DNA of 10,532 nucleotides, taken from assembly GCA_001776425.1 (NCBI GenBank), contig MFBN01000009.1, forward strand, positions 1 through 10,532, read 5' to 3'. The notes beneath the pieces are model-generated. The model was not told where the DNA came from. It saw nothing but the letters and a program-made list of their open reading frames with translations, and searched no databases. Position numbers and translations under genes: made by a program. The stretch is from Candidatus Curtissbacteria bacterium RIFCSPLOWO2_01_FULL_37_9. Its GTDB lineage: Bacteria > Patescibacteriota > Microgenomatia > Curtissbacterales > GWA2-41-24. How positions within the stretch are numbered: position 1 is the first letter of the stretch; the number at the start of each line of letters is the position of its first letter. Below are positions 7,001-10,532 of this stretch, piece after piece.

Positions 7001-8498
7001 TTTTTAGGTGTTTTTCAACTACAAGATCGCCAGGAAATTTCTTTCTCTCAAGAACTACAGTTTTATCTTTTGTTTTATCACCGTACCATCCACTTTTATA
7101 GTATTTTTTAGAAGATTCCTCACGAATAACCAAATATATTAATCGCTGATTATCCTTTGGAATTTCAAGTAAACCCCTTCTTTCGTACCAATAGAACAAA
7201 TAATCAAATGGATAATCAAAAATTGCCGGGCTGTATTTAAAAACACTATAATTTTCGAGATGTTTTGAGGATATATAGTCCATAACTTTTTTTTGATTTA
7301 TATAGTCGGCATCCCCTCCAAGCCAATTTATTTTAAAGGGTGAAAAAAGTTGAGTATTAAAATTGAAAATAACCAAAAATATTATTATTGTGTAGAGTGG
7401 AATTTTTGCATTCTTAAACTGTGATGCAAAAGACATAATTCTAGAGATAATAACTACGAAAATAAGCGGAAGACCAACTAAATAATGGTCCCATATCCTA
7501 TCTTTAAAGATGGTAAAAGCTAAAAATAGAAAAGAGACAAATAATAATAAATATATTAATAATTTATCGTTTGCTAATTTTGTAAATAATTTTCTATTTT
7601 TATACAAATAAAATAAGAACACAACGATAAGAACGATTATAAAAATTGCGATTATCTTATTACCTTTTACGATAGACCAGGAAAAAAATCCTAGAAATAA
7701 ATCGCTTCTTTGAATAAATCTTTGAAAATACGTTAGATGCTCACCATAAATATTCGCTTGTTTTATATAAGAAAAAACCGATTTTGAAATTAAAAAATTA
7801 TGTCTTAGGTCAAATAAAAATCTCGGAAAGACTATTAGACTTCCTCCTAATAAGGTCAACAAAAATTCTTTTTTAAAAAAACTTTTTTGGAAAATCAGTG
7901 GAGTAAGAAACAAAAACATCACCACCATTAAACCGAAAGCGGCACCTGCTTCTGATATTAAAAAGGCAGTAATTCCAAATAAAAAATAATAAATTGGTCT
8001 GGAATTTAAAAAGATTTTTTGGAGAATATAAAAATAAATAATCATTAGAGGAGGTACTAACGATGGGCTCCAAATTAAAGTAGGTCCCAACATCCAGGTA
8101 GAAGACATTGCGGCGATTAAGGATAATCCAAAAGCTATCGGTATACTTTTAGTTGAATACTTAATAAAAAAATATATTCCTAATGTTGTAAATATGCCTA
8201 ATACAGCAAAAAAAATACTAACTTTTTGCGGATCTCCACCAGATAAATATAGTAAGGGTGATAGAAAATAGTACCACCATGGACCATAAAATATCCCCTG
8301 AAGACCAGTAGTTGGCCCTATTAATGTGAAATGGCCTTCGTAGATTATTCTGGCAACAGCCAATAAATCTCTACCTTGATCATAGGCAAAAGCGAAAAAT
8401 CCCTGAGAATTGTGTGGCAATTTAATAAGAACGGCCACGATAAATACTATGCTCAATCCAAGCCAATCCCATCTGTTCCAAAAATTATTTTTTTTCAT
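6993..8498 (-). CDS. GT39-like membrane glycosyltransferase with a C-terminal outside domain
   Basis: The 501-residue protein has a first helix (about 12-28) and then a loop with YDQGRDLLAVARI (39-51), whose D40 and D44 are the likely acidic site. GPTTG (61-65) and YGPWWYY (71-77) complete the outside loop. This DxGRD/GPTTG/GPWWYY pattern is a subgroup of PMT_2-type GT-C proteins distinct from the SDEA type at 4434-6131. Roughly nine to ten further helices run to about 385, with FDLRH at 229-233. The tail from 388 to the end is soluble, with DYPFDYLFYW (41-50 of the tail). It overlaps the upstream mannosyltransferase gene by 14 bases, and its own stop overlaps the ATG of the broken gene, so translational coupling is likely. 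It is a paralogue of the partial gene at the right edge. Donor and acceptor are unknown. Confidence 0.83.
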   Translation of the reverse strand: MKKNNFWNRWDWLGLSIVFIVAVLIKLPHNSQGFFAFAYDQGRDLLAVARIIYEGHFTLIGPTTGLQGIFYGPWWYYFLSPLLYLSGGDPQKVSIFFAVLGIFTTLGIYFFIKYSTKSIPIAFGLSLIAAMSSTWMLGPTLIWSPSLVPPLMIIYFYILQKIFLNSRPIYYFLFGITAFLISEAGAAFGLMVVMFLFLTPLIFQKSFFKKEFLLTLLGGSLIVFPRFLFDLRHNFLISKSVFSYIKQANIYGEHLTYFQRFIQRSDLFLGFFSWSIVKGNKIIAIFIIVLIVVFLFYLYKNRKLFTKLANDKLLIYLLLFVSFLFLAFTIFKDRIWDHYLVGLPLIFVVIISRIMSFASQFKNAKIPLYTIIIFLVIFNFNTQLFSPFKINWLGGDADYINQKKVMDYISSKHLENYSVFKYSPAIFDYPFDYLFYWYERRGLLEIPKDNQRLIYLVIREESSKKYYKSGWYGDKTKDKTVVLERKKFPGDLVVEKHLKND

Positions 8499-9768
8499 TT
8501 GTAAACTTATGAATCGAAATCAAGGCCGAAGCCAAAAAAATAGGTACCCATAAAATTAACGTCATGAACAGCACAGTACCAGAATGTCCCCAGTCACCAT
8601 AGTATAAAAAAGGTGTATAGCGTAAACTCGCACCCAATGTAGTAGTAATGGCAATTATTACAATATCAATTCTCCCCAAAAGAGCAATGAGGGGAAGTGT
8701 CCAGAATAAATACCAAGGTTGGAATTGAACTTGAGTAGCCCCCGAAGACACAAAAGGAACGGTAATTCGAAATGAGGAAAATAGATATGTAAAAACACTC
8801 AAAGTTAAAAGATTTAAGATAATAAATGTCTGAATTTTGTTTTTATTACACATACCTGTCAAATTCAGTATGTTTTTGATTAATGAATTTTTAGACTTTT
8901 GCGACTCTTCCGGAATCATCCAAAGAGTATTTAAGCTGAACCAAATCAACCAAGGTAAATTGAGTATAGGTATATATTTCACCAATGATGCTGCTAAAAG
9001 TAACAGAAATGATAATAAGTTTCTGCCGATAATAATGGAATAAATAGACGCAAGAATAAAGGCTGTCAGAACAATATCGTTATGGGCATTAGCAACTCCC
9101 TCAATTAAAAATAAAGGATTTAAAGCATAAAAGGCAGTCCCAAAGAGAACGGATTTCGGTTTAGTTTTATGTAAAATTTTGAAAATTAAATACGTATTTA
9201 TAAGGTGAAAAAGACCAATAAAAATCTTAAACGCCAGAAAATTGAGAATAAATTTTCCAAAACCAAATAATGCTGTGATAAAAGAGATACCAAGCCAGAG
9301 TGGACCGTATGGTGAATAGCGATGAGTCCAACGCATAAATCTTAACCATTCATCGCCGGGAAAATCTAATGGTTTGTGCGTGTATGGATTTAAATGATAA
9401 TTAAGAATTATTTTGGCATCAAATAAATAATTGAAAAGATCGGAAGATAAAAAAGGGTAAGCAAAGATCAGTATTAAGGTATTAACAATAGCTGATATCT
9501 TTAAATACTTTAATCCAACATTATTTCTGTAAAATAACCACAAATTAAAAATGAAAAATGAAAAAGTAAAAATTATTAATATTATATAGATCAAAGTGGC
9601 TTGAGGCCTATAAAAATAACCAAGTTTCTGCATCATGTTTATAAAAAAAAGAACCTGTGGATTTTGAGAAACCGTCAAATTTAAGTCAACATATGAATAT
9701 GAAAATAATAATAAGCAAAAATATAAGAAAAAGTTTATTATTAGAAGATATCTTTCTAGTTTTATCAT
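8485..9768 (-). CDS. MptB-like polyprenol-phosphate-dependent mannosyltransferase (GT-C)
   Basis: The 427-residue protein is a multi-helix membrane enzyme. After two N-terminal helices and a third ending near 106 comes SSDLFNYLFDAK (108-119), with D110 in the position of the acidic first-loop motif. NPYT (127-130), a tryptophan-rich loop, SPYGPLWL (152-159) and NAHND (227-231) follow. The series D-x-x-x-Y, NPYT, SPYGPL and HND is what I know from MptA/MptB alpha-1,6-mannosyltransferases and GT87 relatives, which use polyprenyl-phosphomannose to extend mannans outside the membrane. A long hydrophilic cytoplasmic loop lies near 285-310. It starts 13 bases after the previous gene's stop and has no strong ribosome binding site. 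It differs in type from the surrounding GT39 proteins, which suggests a different linkage. Mannose as substrate is inferred from the family only. Confidence 0.78.
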   Translation of the reverse strand: MIKLERYLLIINFFLYFCLLLFSYSYVDLNLTVSQNPQVLFFINMMQKLGYFYRPQATLIYIILIIFTFSFFIFNLWLFYRNNVGLKYLKISAIVNTLILIFAYPFLSSDLFNYLFDAKIILNYHLNPYTHKPLDFPGDEWLRFMRWTHRYSPYGPLWLGISFITALFGFGKFILNFLAFKIFIGLFHLINTYLIFKILHKTKPKSVLFGTAFYALNPLFLIEGVANAHNDIVLTAFILASIYSIIIGRNLLSFLLLLAASLVKYIPILNLPWLIWFSLNTLWMIPEESQKSKNSLIKNILNLTGMCNKNKIQTFIILNLLTLSVFTYLFSSFRITVPFVSSGATQVQFQPWYLFWTLPLIALLGRIDIVIIAITTTLGASLRYTPFLYYGDWGHSGTVLFMTLILWVPIFLASALISIHKFTNEKK

Positions 9769-9781
9769 TTTTTAAAATTTC

Positions 9782-10532
9782 TCATAATTTAACGGCGATC
9801 AAATATAATGGTCCTATTGATTGTATTTTTATATCCTTAGCTATAAACGTCTTGTAATAATTCACTGGTTCAAACTTATCAGGAGAATTGTATTCTAATA
9901 TATATAATAGATTTGATCCGTCTTTTGGTATTCTTTTTTTCCATTTAAAAATGTATCTATAACCCTTATCTATCCCCGACGGCATTTGGTAATAAACATT
10001 AAAATCGTTGTTATTTGAATCTGCAATAATCATATTGATAACTTCTTCTTTATAGCTAAGTGGTAAATGATTGATAAAACTGTTTTTAAGCTTGGTAAAA
10101 TTAAAAAGACCAATAACAAGAACTAATAATAAAAAAAAGGCTGCGTTTTTTTGGAAGATATAAAAACCTAAAAAACTAGTAATTATTAGAAAAATAGGAA
10201 CTATGGGTAAAAAATAGTATTCTGAGATATGGCCGGAGTAAAACCATAGAGCAATAAGCGGGATTAACAACAAAATAAGGGAAAAGATAAGAATATTTTT
10301 TTTATTTCGTACTAAATATATAAATCCTAATATTATCATTAATAATATAAATATATTTAGCTTAGTATTTATGGAAATACTATCCATCAAAACATCAACA
10401 TAAATTAAAGTTGTATTGAATAGTTTATGTAATGAAAAACTTTTTTGTGACGAAAAAATCTTTAGTTTATTTGCAATCAGAAAGCCATGTCTCAAATCAA
10501 AAATTAGAAATGTTACTAGTGGCATTAGAAAC
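9782..10532 (-). CDS. C-terminal part of a GT39-like membrane glycosyltransferase (cut by window edge)
   Basis: The frame is open to the right edge. An in-frame methionine at 10525 is preceded by Phe-Leu codons and is an internal residue, not a start. FLIFDLRHGFLI near the edge aligns with FLFDLRHNFLIS at 227-238 of the 501-residue protein, so about 220 N-terminal residues, including the catalytic loops, lie outside the window. What is visible is about five to six transmembrane helices, then a soluble tail of about 95 residues with NVYYQMPSGIDKGYRYIFKW. This matches the position of the outside tail domain in the paralogue. The gene ends with TGA 13 bases before the MptB-like gene, in the same orientation. 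Function by homology is polyprenyl-phosphate-sugar-dependent transfer; with the active site unseen it could be an inactive copy. Confidence 0.75.
   Translation of the reverse strand, partial: FLMPLVTFLIFDLRHGFLIANKLKIFSSQKSFSLHKLFNTTLIYVDVLMDSISINTKLNIFILLMIILGFIYLVRNKKNILIFSLILLLIPLIALWFYSGHISEYYFLPIVPIFLIITSFLGFYIFQKNAAFFLLLVLVIGLFNFTKLKNSFINHLPLSYKEEVINMIIADSNNNDFNVYYQMPSGIDKGYRYIFKWKKRIPKDGSNLLYILEYNSPDKFEPVNYYKTFIAKDIKIQSIGPLYLIAVKL

Noticed and set aside
7873..8073. Short minus-strand ORF of 66 codons inside the 501-residue gene
   Set aside because: It lies wholly within a longer, motif-bearing gene in another frame and shows no recognisable features.
9764..9785. A third ATGA overlap at the stop of the rightmost gene, opening ATG AGA AAT TTT AAA AAA TGA
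   Set aside because: It gives only six codons and no hydrophobic helix, and it runs into the next gene's start, so it does not match the other two gap ORFs.
114..9857. Six plus-strand ORFs of 62-86 codons (at 114, 856, 1106, 5383, 8837 and 9657)
   Set aside because: Each is antisense to a convincing minus-strand gene, has no motif or supporting start signal, and looks like an antisense shadow. None is better than the gene it overlaps.
1..10532. CRISPR arrays, tRNA or rRNA genes, insertion sequences, toxin-antitoxin or defence genes
   Set aside because: I saw no regularly spaced repeats, no tRNA-like cloverleaf, no transposase motifs and no terminal inverted repeats. Nearly all the sequence is explained by the glycan genes.

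Overview
The window is AT-rich (roughly one third G+C). Every supportable gene lies on the minus strand, so transcription runs from the right end to the left end. Genes are packed head to tail with overlaps or very short gaps. TGA is used as a normal stop (it ends the genes at 4434 and 9782), so the TGA-recoding lineages Gracilibacteria and Absconditabacteria are unlikely. The low G+C, the poor Shine-Dalgarno sequences and the run of divergent GT39-like membrane glycosyltransferases fit a Candidate Phyla Radiation (Patescibacteria) bacterium, perhaps Microgenomates. That placement is inference, since no marker gene is present.

Layout in order of transcription. At the right edge (9782-10532) is the C-terminal part of a GT-C membrane glycosyltransferase. 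Next comes an MptB-like polyprenol-phosphate-dependent mannosyltransferase (8485-9768), then a GT39-like protein (6993-8498) that is a paralogue of the partial one. A damaged stretch follows (6747-7000). It starts with an ATG overlapping the preceding stop, encodes what looks like the N-terminus of another GT39 protein, and is broken by stop codons and shifts. Immediately after it is a 202-residue ORF (6134-6742) that resembles only the C-terminal membrane half of such a protein. Two intact GT39 paralogues follow (4434-6131 and 2600-4315). They are separated by a 118-base gap holding a 25-codon membrane micro-ORF and a hairpin with a T-run. The last part holds a PTPS-related/YfhO-like membrane protein (986-2581), an extended-SDR nucleotide-sugar epimerase or reductase (36-1007), and the first 24 codons of a Rossmann-fold protein. 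That last gene starts at TTG behind a perfect Shine-Dalgarno sequence and is probably a nucleotide-sugar dehydrogenase.

Taken together this looks like part of a surface-glycan locus. The soluble SDR and putative dehydrogenase would make activated sugars in the cytoplasm. The GT-C membrane enzymes would take sugars from polyprenyl-phosphate carriers and attach them to an acceptor outside the membrane. The carrier-charging GT2 enzyme, the acceptor and any flippase are not in this window, so sugar identities and linkages cannot be read from it. The most noteworthy signals are the decayed GT39 copy, the micro-ORF with a terminator-like hairpin, and the unannotated gene start at the left edge.
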